Source of the DNA: Scenedesmus sp. ARA3
Lineage: Eukaryota > Chlorophyta > Chlorophyceae > Sphaeropleales > Scenedesmaceae
NCBI GenBank assembly: GCA_004335835.1
Contig: RWJK01001887.1
Coordinates: forward strand, 8,354 to 39,702
DNA: 31,349 bases
Direction of reading: 5' to 3'
The translations under genes and the position numbers were made by a program. Below the pieces are notes generated by a model. That model was not told where the DNA came from, did no database searches, and worked only from the letters and a program-made list of their open reading frames with translations. Shown here in pieces: positions 20,787 to 30,830 of this stretch (its first letter is position 1; each line of letters begins with the position of its first letter).

Positions 20787-23700
20787 ATGAGGAGCAGCAG
20801 GAGCACCATGGCCGCAGGCGGGCTCAATGAGGCACTAGGGGGCCGGATGTCGCAGGTAAGCGGCCTCTTGTGTGCTCTTGTCGTCATTTACACTTTGGTA
20901 TTGTGCAACATGCAGAGGTGCCTGTCAGCTGCAATGGTACATGCTACCAGGCTGTGTACTGCAGATGAACCTGCCCAGCTGCCCTGGTACATGCTGGTGT
21001 ACAGCTCACACTTTGTTGTGTGACTTGCCTGGCTGCAGCCGACCAGCAAAATAGGATTTGCCAGCAGCACTGGAGCTGCGTTGCTGGCTGAGCCTAGCAC
21101 AGGCAGGAGCAGTGTCGCACCATCGTGAGTGCCAGCTTGCAGTGCTGCAGTAGCAACAGCGACTTTCTCGCAGATTTGCTTGGTGTTGGAATTCAAGGGA
21201 TGCATCTTCAATATGCACTGTAGCACTTGACGTAATAAAACAGCAACAGCAGCGCCCATCTTATGGGGCTTCACGTACACCTGCAGCTGTGTTGTTGACC
21301 CCGACAGCAGCAACATCCCAAGTGCCACCACCACAGCTGCCTTTATGTGTGCTACTGCTCCCGGCAACAGTACATGCAAATGCAGCAGTATGCAGCAAAC
21401 ACAGTGCCTGCAACACTTTCCTGCAAACATTGCCCATGCAGGCAACGCGACGCTGCCTCTATGTCAGGTGCAGCTGCCAACAATCCTTTCACCATACCAG
21501 CAGATGAAGACATATTCAGGCTGCAGGTGTGGTGAACAGCTAATAGCCTGGCAGTGATTCAGCGGCAGTGGGAGCAGGAGTTGCTGTTCCTGCAGGTGGC
21601 CCACCAACAGACATACAACCTACACAGCTGTTGTTATCCGCAGCAGCATTGCAGCTGCTACCAGGGCAATTGCATCAAACCTTTTGCAGAGATCACTGGA
21701 GCTTGCACTTGCAGGACAAAGATGCGCCTTTGCAGCAGCAGTTGCCTTGGCAGATACAGCCGCCAGCAGCTGCCATCCTGCAGCAGTCTTGATGCCGTAG
21801 ACAATGCTGCACTTGGTACCTTGACTTAAGCTATGTGTTCATACAGCAGCAGCAATGGCCTGATACATCTGTCCTGCCTGAGATATACGTGTGTGGGCTG
21901 CTTTTGTGCTTGCAGGATGAGCAGCGGGCGGAGCGGCGCGCAGCTAAGGACGCCTCAGCAGCGCTGTCAGTTGTTGACAAGAGCACGTTTGCCAGTCGGC
22001 AGCAGGCGCTGTTCACTGACACCATCAAGGCGGGCTTCCGGGAAGTGATGAGGGCTGATGCACAGGTGGGTTGGTGCAAGTGCTGGGCTGATGCGTGCTC
22101 TGCAGCAGCATGGTAACTGATTATAAGAAGCTGGGTGCACGCCACTTGTTGCGCGGCAGACGCGGAGCTACAAGCAGCAGCAGCAGCAACAGCTGAAAGA
22201 GGGGAGTTGCACGTGTAATCGCAAGTTGCTATGCTGTCCCATTGGCCGAGGCGTCCTGCAAGCAACAGATGCAGCAGCTGAGCCGCTGTCCTGCAAGCAA
22301 CAGCAGCATGCTGCAAGTGCTGTGCTACCCTCTGCCGGAGCATTCGCCCTGCTTGCTGCCAGCAAGCAAGTGCCTGAACATGGTGTTGCTGTGCTGCTGT
22401 CCTGCATTTCACTGCCGCAGGCTGTTGGTGTGGGCGATGGCAGCCTGGCTGCTGTTGCGTGTGCTGGTGTGCCGCACCGGGTGGAGCGGGAGAACATCAA
22501 GGACTTTCTGGCAAAGAAACGGGAGACGTTCCTGGTGCAGGTGTGTTGGGGCTGTCAACTTGCAGGGTGCAGGGGTGAACATGACACATGCACTTGTGTT
22601 CAGCAACATCAGTTTGTTTGATTGCATGCATACAGACTGCAGCGTTGCCGGTAGCGCAACGTGCGTGTGCGCTGCGCTCATGAGCTGCAGGCAAATTGCT
22701 GTCAACAGGGCTTCTGGCGCAGCTGACACTGCTGCTGCTGGCGCTCTGCGTCATCCTGGGCTAGCTGTGCTGTGTGCGGCGTACCAGTGGCCTTGCCAAC
22801 TGCTATTTTTTTGGTTCTGCTACTTACAGATGTCCCTGGACACGAAGCGCGCAGAGATCCGCAAGCTGGAGGAGCGTGCACGCCAACGAGAGGAGGCCCT
22901 CAAGAAGAGCGAGGTGAGGACAATGTACAGGGGCACCAGCTTGAGCACTCAAGCATGAAGCAGTCCTGCAAGCTGCCGCCTATGCGCTGCCTACCTGCAA
23001 ACACACTGCCTGCATCCACCCCTGCAACACTGTGTGGCTGCTGCCGCCAGCTGGTGTTGCCTATGCTGATTTGCCTGCACAACAGCTGCGCTGCTGCTGC
23101 TGCTGCTTCAACCCATCACACATTTTTTTGCGTGCCCTGCAGGCGATGCTGGAGGAAGACGGGCTGCGCTTTGACGCCTTTTTGAAAGAGAACGACGAGA
23201 AGGTGCAGGAGGCCATCAAGCGCGCTGACACAGAGGCAAAGGCCAAGCAGGACAAGGTGCGTGTTGATTCGTGTGAGCGTGGGGTTGGCAGGCGCTTGTG
23301 CATGCTGTACAGTTGCATGGCGACGCGGAGGCCAAGGCCAAGCAGGACAGTGTGGGGCTGATTGTGTGGGGTGGAGAGTGGATACTGGTTGTTGACAGTG
23401 ATGTGCAGGAGGCCTTCGAGCGCGCAGACACAGAGGCGAAGGCCAAGCAGGACAAGGTGTGATGGGGCAGTGCATCTGGGATGGTGGCAGTGGGGACAGT
23501 GCTCCTTAGCCGCATGCAGCACACTGATGGATATAACAGTGACAGCGCTGAGTGGATGAGCTTTGCTGCGTATGGGTTGTGGGTGGTTGGCCAGGTTTTG
23601 ATGACGCTCCTAGCACAGCGCCGGGACCAGCCAGCTACAGTGTGGTCCTGCAGCAGCCGGCCTGTTGCGGCTGCATCGGGCGCTGCTCACCTAAATGCTG

Positions 23701-24842
23701 CTGCTGCTGCTGCTGCTGCGTCAGGCGCTGGAGATCAAGCGCCTGAATGCAGCCATTGCTGGGCTGCGCAGTGAGCTCAACAAGCAGGAGGAGGCGCTGG
23801 AGGACTGCAGGAGGTGCGTGCACTGTATATATAAGGATGTTCTATGTATAACATGTCAAGGACATGTGGTCAGCTCAGTGTGCTTGAAGTTGTTTGTCCA
23901 CAAGGTCAACAAGCAGGAGGAGGTGCTGGAGGGTTGCAGGGAGTGGGGCTGTGGCCAGATCGGCCAGCACAGCACAGGATGATGACAGCTAATGGCACCT
24001 GTGCTTGATTGCTGCAATTGCTCTGGTGTGACTTGCGTGTTGATGCGGCCCACTGCGTAACTTGCAGTGTGGTTGGCGCGGACGCTGCCAAATGCACCTT
24101 GCCGCTGCAGGTACAAGTGCAGGAGTTTTTGAACGCTGTTGCACCCAGTGTATTGTGATGTGGCTTGATGCGGCTCACAGTGAAGCTGACAGTGTGGCTG
24201 CTGCTGCCGCTGATTCCTTGCTGCTGCAGGTATAAGGAGTTCCTGGACAGTGTCACGCCCAAGGAGTGGTTTGTGGCACAAGCGGCACGCCAGGAGGTGC
24301 ATCAGTGACCATCAGCAAGTGGCGCCATCGCAATTTCAGCTCTTGCCAGACAGCATCGCATCCAAGTCCTGGCACAAGCTGGCTGCACCTGCAAGATACT
24401 CACACAGATCGAAGGTTTCGTGTGTGCATGCTCTTCTTACCAAGGAGCAAGGCACCTCCAGGCAACTAGCATGCCAACCCTGTTCATACCTGTTGCCTTT
24501 TTTTGTACGCAGCAACGGCGCCAAGAGCAGCTGGCAGCGTGGCGTGCAGAGTGTGATGCACTGCGGGCGCGGCGCGAGGCCGCCGCAGCAGCGCGGTCAA
24601 AGGCGGAGGCGGACTTCAGCAATGCACACACGCAGCAGGAGGCAGAACAGGCTGAGCGGGCGATCAAGGAGGCCACAGCTGCACTCAAGGCAAGGCGTGA
24701 TTTTCTGTCATAGGCTGTTACGTCATGCTAGTTTGAGGATGCCGCCAGCAGTGCGGCCGGGGCTGAACCGCAGCTGGAACGCAACGAAAAGGGGGTGGCA
24801 GCACAACAGCCACGTGATGACAACCTGTCACCTCGTGCCAAC

Positions 24843-24874
<32 letters not shown>

Positions 24875-27800
24875 AGGAGGCCAACAAAGCCAAAGAGCCT
24901 CCTCCTCCAGTGTTTGATGATGCCTCCTCTGCGGCTGCTGGCGTGGCGGGACCTGCTGCTTCTGCTGCTGGCAGCAGTGCCTGCTCCAGTCTGGAGTCCA
25001 TGTACTTCACAGCACCACAGCAGCTGCTGCAGGTGCGGATGTGACTGACACGAACTGCATTTTTCAGAACTGCTCTCTGTCACCTCTGTAACAAGTGTTG
25101 TGCTGTTTGAGAGTTCATGCGTAGCATGCTATGCTGGGTTGACGGGCATGACCAGGCTTGGGTGCTGTGAGAACCTGGCTTCAAAACAAGGGGTACGCTG
25201 TGTGCGCAGCAGGGCAGTACAGCTTCTGACGATCTGCTGCTGCTGCATGCTGCTGCCACGCAGGTGTATGCCGACCTGGAGGAGTCCAACCTGTTCCTCA
25301 TCCAGGTGTGCCAGGAAAGTGAGGAGCAGCTGGAGGAAATCCGCGGACACTACAGGTGGGGCCACATATCAGTTTTGTTGTCTATCTTGTTGTGGATACA
25401 CTGTGCATGAACTTGCAGCAGTCACTGTGCTGGAGAGTGAGGAGCAGCTGAGTAAGATCCGTGGAGACTACAGGTTCAGCTGGCTAGAGGTGCATCATTT
25501 GAGCATTGTTCTGTGGCAGTTGTGTAAGCTGTGACATTTGCATAAGTACCTTACAATCTGACTTGGGCTGCAAAAAGATGCACAAGCATCCGCTTGGCTA
25601 CCAAGCCAGGCTGATGCGCACATTCACACCATGGCCTTGGCAGTGTGTCTGTCAGGCCAGCTTGCTGCTTTGTAAATGTGAAACAAACGAGTTGTTGGCT
25701 CTACACAGATGCTTCACCATCTGTGTGTAAGTGTGTGCGCAGGGCCATGCAGGAGAAGCTGAATGCAGAAGTGACAGGGCTGCAGGTGCGCTCGGTGCCT
25801 TTCAATCTGGCAGCTGCTGCAGCCGTGAACATGCACCTCATTGCACAATAGAACTTCAGCGTGGTTTAGCATGGCAATGCCTCTTGCAGTTCTGCATGTG
25901 TGTTCAGATTGCTTGCTCTTTCACAAGCTCACATCACTCAACACTGCATGTTGCTGCTGCTGCTGCAGAGCCAGATATCAGCGCTGGAAGGCGCCATCGC
26001 TGCAGCCTCTGCACGTGCAGCTCTGCTCAAAGCCAGGGCAGCAGAAGGCGAGGTGGCGCAGAGCAGGCTGTGCTTGGGCGGTGGCAGCAGCAGCAGTGCC
26101 AATGCAAGCCGCGGTGCTGGCACCAACAGCAGCCAGGAAGACGGGAATGCAGCAGCAGCAGCAGGTGATGGCGGGGAGGTGGTGTCATTGGAGGAGCTCA
26201 GCAGCAAGGTGGCGCAGGTCTACCAAAGGTGAGCAGCAGCAGGAGCAGGGACTGTGGCAGCCATGGCGGCTTTCTTGGGCATGCTGCACGTGCGGTTGGT
26301 TCAATATGCCAGCCTGTGTCTCTTGCGCGCATTCAATGTTCAGCAGCTGGCAATGCTTGAATTCAACCACTGTGTGCTGTGTTGTTTTCCGCTGCAGGCC
26401 ACGCTGTCCATGCTGTGCCTGCTTTGCTGGCTGCTTGATATGCTTACTGGTCTGCTTGTTTTGTGTCTCCGCTGCAGGTGCGGCTTTGACGCTGACGCCA
26501 GCCTGGCCACGCTGTCCATGCATCTGCTAGAGTACGCTCATGTCTGCCTGCTGCCTGTTGTCTTCCTGTGTCTGCTGCAGGTGTGGCTTTGACGCTGACA
26601 CCAGCCCGGCCACGCTGTCCATAACCTACACTGATGCACGCTCCTGTCTGCCGGCTGACTATTGTCCATCTATTATTGCGCTTCATGTTGCAGGTGCGGC
26701 TTTGACGCCGATGCCAGCCTGGCCACGCTGTCCATGCTGACCAGCATCGAGGTGCGCCTGGAGGAGGCGCTAGCGGCAGTGGCGGGCCTGCCACAAGAGC
26801 AGGTAGGTGGCTGCGGCTGCTGTCATTGCGCACTTTAGCTAGCTTTGCAAGCGCGTCTTCAAGTAAGCAGCCAGCAGGTGCACCTGGAGGAGGCGCTGGC
26901 CGCAGTGGCGGGCCTGCTGCAAGAGTGGGTGCATGATGATGTTGCTTGCCATGCACAATGGCAGCGCACATAGGTTGGAGGCCATATCGTTGATGTGAAG
27001 GAGGCGCTGGCGCCAGTGGCGGGCCTGCCGCAAGAACAGGTGGGTGCATGATTTGGTTGTCTGCCATGCACAATGACAGCGCGTGTGAAGCAGACGTGCA
27101 ATGTGGGCACCAGTCTTTGTTTCTTGAGGAGGCGCTGGCAGCAGTGGCGGGCTTGCCGCAGAAGCAGGTGGGTGCATGCTTCTGTTGGTTGCCATGCACA
27201 ATGGCAGCGCACATAGGTTAAGGCAGCCAAATCGTTGATGTGAAGGAGGCGCTGGCGGCAGTTGTGGCCTGCCGCAGGAACATTTGGTAGCTGCAGCTGC
27301 TGCCCTCGCTACATTTCAGGTGTCAGAAGCTGAGAAGGGCTGCGAACGCTGCCAGGACAAGCTGGCTTCCTGCACGCCCCCGTTCACAGCTGTGGCTGCT
27401 GCTGCTGCTGCTGCTGCTGCTCCGTGTATTCAGGTGTCAGAAGCTGAGAAGGGCCGCGAGCGTGAGCGCCACCAGGTGGCACACAAGGTTCCCCAATCAC
27501 TGGCAGGCCACCAACGCAACATTGTGGCTGCCACTGCTGCTGCTGCTTTGCTGCATGCCGCAGGTGTCAGAAGCCGAGAAGGGCCGTGAGCGTGAGCGCC
27601 GCCAGGTGGCTCAAGAGGACAAGCTGGCAGCGTGCAAACCGCTGACAAGTGTGGTCATGCCTGTGATGCTGCCGCAGGTCTCAGAGCCGAGAAGGGCAGC
27701 GTGAACGACGCCAGGTGGCGCAGCACACATTGCACATATCCTTTATCTCTGTGTCGTGCTTCACTGTGTCGCAGGTCTCAGAAGCCGAGAAGGGCCGTGA

Positions 27801-28263
27801 GCGTGAGCGCCGCCAGGTGGCTCGAGAGGACAAGCTGGCAGCAGCACGAGCAGAGCACGAGACGCGTGTGGCACGGGCACTGGAGCGCGCTGCTGCGCCG
27901 GTGTTCAAGAAGACAGGCAAGCCTGTCATGTACAGGAGCAGGCCGCCACAACGCAAGGTGGGCGGCGGGGCTGTTATTCAAGTTGAACGGCTATCATGCA
28001 AGTTCGCCGAGTTGCTTTAAGATGTGCCCGCGTGACTGAGTTTTGCATAACCTGTATCTGTACTTGACCAGTGTGGAAGCGCTATCTTGCTGGCCTGCAG
28101 ATGTGTTCAAGTTGTGACATGCCCAGCGTCGTTTATTCCAAAGTGCTCATTGCACTGTGTCGTCGCCGCGGCGCTGCTGCTGCTGCAGGTGGTGGTTGAG
28201 TCCACCAAGGAGGATGCAGAGGAGGCGGAGCTGGCAGCATTCCTGGCACGGGACCTGCTGTAA
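20787..28263 (+). CDS. CFAP100: CFAP100 / FAP100 / MIA1, ciliary axoneme coiled-coil protein
   Basis: In Chlamydomonas FAP100 (MIA1) works with FAP73 (MIA2) as the MIA complex that modulates inner-arm dynein. Proposed exons: 20787-20855, 21039-21124, 21442-21526, 21916-22065, 22421-22540, 22830-22913, 23143-23256, 23725-23813, 24230-24296, 24513-24689, 24877-25032, 25264-25355, 25743-25785, 25969-26228, 26694-26802, 27775-27957, 28189-28263. Phases agree throughout, giving about 652 aa (human CFAP100 is about 611). Family signatures: NPFTIPADEDIFRLQ; the DUF4200 coiled coil from DFLAKKRETFLVQ (about 152) through LRFDAFLKEND and RRYKEFLDSVTPKEWF (about 282); YFTAPQQLL and LEESNLFLIQ; C-terminal KKTGKPVMYRSRPP. 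Exons 2, 3 and 5 are the least certain; exon 3's acceptor was chosen by phase. Intron 10 would use a GC donor (AAG|GCAAGG). Seven introns contain ghost exon copies. Confidence 0.9.
23319..23456 (+). repeat. Two ghost copies of CFAP100 exon 7 (donor side)
   Basis: About 23319-23350 repeats EAKAKQD-coding sequence. 23403-23456 repeats VQEAIKRADTEAKAKQDK as VQEAFERADTEAKAKQDK with a GTGTG donor. Both lie downstream of the real exon end at 23256. Confidence 0.9.
23905..23940 (+). repeat. Ghost copy of CFAP100 exon 8 (donor side)
   Basis: It repeats LNKQEEALEDCR as VNKQEEVLEGCR, 127 bp past the real exon end. The donor is degraded (AGGGAG instead of AGGTGC). It lies in the same reading sense as the exon. 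Confidence 0.85.
24111..24155 (+). repeat. Ghost copy of CFAP100 exon 9 (acceptor side)
   Basis: After a CTGCAG acceptor at 24110 the sequence GTACAAG..GGAGTTTTTGAACGCTGTT aligns with exon 9 (RYKEFLDSVTP) about 119 bp before the real exon. It contains an insertion that shifts the frame. Confidence 0.75.
24735..24765 (+). repeat. Possible ghost of CFAP100 exon 11
   Basis: TTTGAGGATGCCGCCAGCAG and the GCGGCCGGG that follows resemble the exon 11 stretch coding FDDASSAAAG. It lies in intron 10, after a CTAG acceptor-like site. The match is short and the sequence is Ala-rich, so this is tentative. Confidence 0.45.
24846..24876 (+). repeat. CTG repeat forming the acceptor tract of CFAP100 exon 11
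   Basis: Nine CTG units followed directly by CAG end at the intron-exon border. The run takes the place of the polypyrimidine tract. Shorter versions precede exon 8 (23692-23724), exon 14 (about 25951-25968), exon 17 (28174-28188) and CHLG exon 5 (11146-11167). Confidence 0.9.
25433..25473 (+). repeat. Ghost copy of CFAP100 exon 12 (donor side)
   Basis: It repeats ESEEQLEEIRGHYR as ESEEQLSKIRGDYR and ends CAG|GTTCAG, 118 bp past the real exon end. Open frame, 5' part missing. Confidence 0.92.
26398..26622 (+). repeat. Three ghost copies of CFAP100 exon 15 (acceptor side)
   Basis: Starts at 26398 (a short one, ATLSML only), 26478 and 26581 follow CTGCAG acceptors and repeat RCGFDADASLATLSM; one reads GVALTLTPA in another frame through a C-to-T change. 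The real exon begins at 26694. Acceptor spacing is about 80-113 bp. Confidence 0.93.
26878..27280 (+). repeat. Four ghost copies of CFAP100 exon 15 (donor side)
   Basis: 26878-26925, 26999-27039, 27126-27167 and 27243-27280 repeat RLEEALAAVAGLPQEQ-coding sequence, two of them with a GTGGGT donor. The intron flank containing TGCCATGCACAATG and CAGCGC is repeated between them. Unit spacing is about 117-127 bp. The last copy has lost its donor and its frame. Confidence 0.93.
27320..27720 (+). repeat. Four ghost copies of CFAP100 exon 16 (acceptor side)
   Basis: Copies begin at 27320, 27434, 27564 and 27677, each right after a CAG acceptor; the real exon begins at 27775. They repeat VSEAEKGRERERRQVA, with the third extending to EDKLAA. 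Spacings are 114, 130, 113 and 98 bp. The first and last are degraded; the third is nearly perfect. Confidence 0.94.
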
Positions 28264-28387
28264 AGCATGCAAGCTTCCAGCAATGGCCAATCCCAGCATG
28301 CATCGTTTCAAGTGATTCATATGAGTTGTCCACGGATGCTTGGACTAGCAGTCGCTATGGTCAGCGTTGCAGTTGCCAGGCACTGCG

Positions 28388-28429
28388 GCAGCTGAGCTGG
28401 CAGCACACGTGACACGCGACGTGTTGTGA
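28388..28429 (+). repeat. Ghost copy of the CFAP100 terminal exon end
   Basis: It reads AAELAAHVTRDVL then TGA; the real end is EAELAAFLARDLL then TAA. It lies 166 bp past the real stop, followed by GAAGCCTGAGC, which resembles the AAAGCATGCAAGC after the real stop. Frame and stop are preserved. Confidence 0.8.
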
Positions 28430-28650
28430 AGCCTGAGCAGCCACTGATGCATCACATAGCCACATGCAGCAGCACAATCTGTGGTACACTGCGGCAGCAT
28501 CGCGCCTGCCAGGCAGTGCTGCACTGCAGAGCCACCTATCCGCATGTACTTGAGCTGCAAAAATGCAGCACCGCCTGCCAGGCAGCCGCTGATTGCCAGT
28601 GCACGTCAAGCACCCCCTGGGAGTTGGACGAACGTTTCTGCTGCAGAGTG

Positions 28651-28655
28651 TGTAA
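28651..28655 (+). terminator. Candidate polyadenylation signal TGTAA for CFAP100
   Basis: TGTAA is the usual poly(A) signal of chlorophycean algae. This one lies about 390 bp after the CFAP100 stop codon, a normal 3' UTR length for the group. The motif is short and can occur by chance. Confidence 0.35.
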
Positions 28656-28849
28656 CATATTCCTGCTGTGGATGAGGTGCATTATCCAGGTCACTTACGA
28701 ACTACAGGTACTGGGCAGCAGCCCGTCACTGGCAGTGAGTTGTACCTGCAATTCTTGCGTGGGCAGCCCACCTCTCCTCTCTGGCTGCTATGGGGGGCTG
28801 TGGCAGTGATGTTCGTGGCTTGTCCGTTTGCCAATGTCTTTTGTCAGCT

Positions 28850-29113
28850 TCCTCAATACCGCCCCACCGTAAGCTGAGCAGGCCGTTAACCCTTCCGCCC
28901 CAATTGACACAGTGACCAGGCGAGTGACAGGAACAGCAGTGCGGACCGTGCATACGCGTTGTCCGCAGAAACGGACCACGGAATATGAGAAACCATTCTA
29001 ATACAATGCTTTTAATACCCAGATGAGGGGGTAACCGTGCAGGCAGCAGTGACCGCGGCGTGTGCTGTGACCGTCCTCGTCTTGAATGCTATCGCAGTGT
29101 GGCCGATGCGCGA
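28850..29113. repeat. Unidentified repeat, copy 1 (diverged, partial)
   Basis: It begins near TACCGCCCCACCGTAAGCTG and shares with copies 2 and 3 the blocks GCAGGCCGT-AACCCTTCCGCC, GTGCGGAC, ATGAGGGGGT, GCGACGTGTGCTGTG-like sequence and GGCCGATGCGCGA. After about 29113 the similarity is lost. The minus-strand frames of copies 1 and 2 share a peptide with the pattern GAEG-TAC-AYGGAV, but there is no recognised protein. Confidence 0.8.
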
Positions 29114-29851
29114 GTATTTCTTCTCAAATACGTTTTGTAGATGTTGGAATGATCTTGAATATTCATGCATAGTCATGCAGGAGCCAAGCTCTGCGCAGTC
29201 ATGAACGAGCAGTCTGTCTCACGCCTGCAGGCGTAGAGGTTGGGAAGCTCAAGACTTTCGTCGCATGAAGGGCTGAATGGTTGGTTTACATTGTTGAGGA
29301 ACGTTTTACATCATTTTGTACCGCAATTCCACCACAGCTAGGGTGGGTGTCCAAAGTTTTGAATGGCAGCGCTGCCAGCAGTACCGGCATGCAGCAACGT
29401 CCTTTGCAGCGGTGCGAGTGACAGCAACTTTGTCAAGCGTTTTACACCATTTGCACCTCGAACGTTGCTGAACTTTGTCGTTTGGACACACGGTCAAGCT
29501 TGGCATGCAATGGCTCTGCCCTGCGGCGCATCATGCACACAGTGTCACACCTGGCTGGAAGGTGCGCAGCTGTGCATGACCAGCGTGCTGCGGCATCCTG
29601 GCTTTGTCTAGATTTCGTCATTTTACACCGTGTGACACAGGCTGTGCTGTACGGTACAGCTAGCTGACCATTGTCTGGGCTGGTTGGCTGGTTGGCTGGT
29701 TGGCTGGCGTCCAACCCTATCTGGGCATGGTGTGATGCTGCTGGTGCTGCTTTGTTAGTCTGTATTGGTTTGACCTCAACTTTCACTGGTTGATGTTGCA
29801 CCAGCAGCATATGGCATGCAAGCCAGAGTGGCGTTGAGGACATGTCCTGCA
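29114..29851. other. Spacer between repeat copies 1 and 2
   Basis: No gene is seen. A GGTTGGCT microsatellite of about four units sits at 29680-29708. CGTTTTACA-like sequences recur at about 29302 and 29437. Confidence 0.5.
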
Positions 29852-30420
29852 CAGGCACAACATGCAAACCTGGAAGGAGTTAAGGTCGACGGTGGGACGG
29901 TTCAGGAGTTGTATATGAAGGCTCCATACCGCCCCACCGTAAGCTGCGCAGGCCGTGAACCCTTCCGCCCTCTTTGACACAGTGACTGGGCAAATGACTG
30001 GAGAAGCGGTGCGGACAGTGACGAAGCAGGTTCTGCTGATATGGCGCACGGAACGTAAAAGATCGTGTTTCTAGCATCGATTTGATACCTATATGAGGGG
30101 GTGTTCGTGCCCGCAGCAGTGATCGCGACGTGTGCTGTGCTTCAGCTTCCGTGGCTAATGCTGTCGCAATACGGCCGATGTGCGACCTCCTTCCCTCTGG
30201 TCAAGCATTTATGCTGATCACTTTGCAGTTGATTATCCATGCAACGCCATCATATGCCCAGTACTGTGCACGTTTGAGTGTCGTACGAAAAGCAGTAAGC
30301 AGTACTGCTTGAACTACTCAATACAAGCATCCTGCATTATTCGCAGAAGTTACCAACTACAACGGCAGTGGTCTCATATAAATGTGTGTGAGGTGAATGT
30401 TCATCCCCAATAAAAGTAGA
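29852..30420. repeat. Unidentified repeat, copy 2 (~570 bp)
   Basis: It begins with AGGCACAACATGCAAACCTG and GGAAGGAGTTAAG, passes through GGTGGGACGGTTCAGGAGTT and the CCGCCCCACCG block, and ends near CCCCAATAAAAGTAG. It is highly similar to copy 3 along its whole length, by eye well over 80 percent. It has an extra ATGAAGGCTCC-like insertion before the CCGCCCC block. No ORF, tRNA or rRNA is recognised. Confidence 0.9.
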
Positions 30421-30795
30421 GGGGAACGGCAATGCTTTCACGTTCTGAAGCTTGAGCTGCACTCCAAGTCACTTGGAGTGTCTGGCAGCAGGCTGCGGTT
30501 CTGCCACAGCTGCCAACTGCTTCACTGCTGAGGCCGTTTGCCCCGTGACATCTTTACATTTGAGCATTCCAGATTTGGCATGTGGTGAACCTTTGCAATT
30601 GCCTTTGCAAGAGACTGCCACATCTTTCCAAAGGGCCTGCCTGCCTTCCAAACTGCCTGCCTTCGCAAGAGACTGCCACATCATTCCAAAAGGGCCTGCC
30701 TTCCTAACTCCTTCCTTTTGTGCATGCTGGTGTGCATGCTGTTCGTGCCCGCAGCACAACAATGCAGCAGCACCACTTCAGCTGGTGCCTTGGAA
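30421..30795. other. Spacer between repeat copies 2 and 3, with short tandem duplication
   Basis: Unique sequence apart from a 58-bp-period duplication at 30607-30705 (GCAAGAGACTGCCACATC twice, followed by CCAAAGGGCCTGCC-like sequence) and the left arm of an inverted repeat at its end. No gene is seen. Confidence 0.6.
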
Positions 30796-30830
30796 GGGCA
30801 CGAACAACATGCACACCAGGAAGGAGTTAA
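30704..30830. repeat. Inverted repeat with ~35-bp arms bordering repeat copy 3
   Basis: The left arm 30704-30750 (CTAACTCCTTCCT...TGGTGTGCATGCTGTTCG) and the right arm 30796-30830 (complement of TTAACTCCTTCCTGGTGTGC) pair around a loop of about 45 bp. The left arm has a ~10-bp insertion. The right arm is the start of repeat copy 3 and recurs at the start of copy 2. Confidence 0.85.

Noticed and set aside
22160..22220. Extra CFAP100 exon coding TRSYKQQQQQQLKEG
   Set aside because: It follows a GCAG acceptor but has no convincing donor in a phase that fits exon 5. The direct join of exons 4 and 5 is simpler. Transcripts could overturn this.
26878..27280. CRISPR-like array
   Set aside because: The regularly spaced repeats are diverged exon fragments with splice donors in a nuclear intron, not short identical palindromic repeats with unique spacers.
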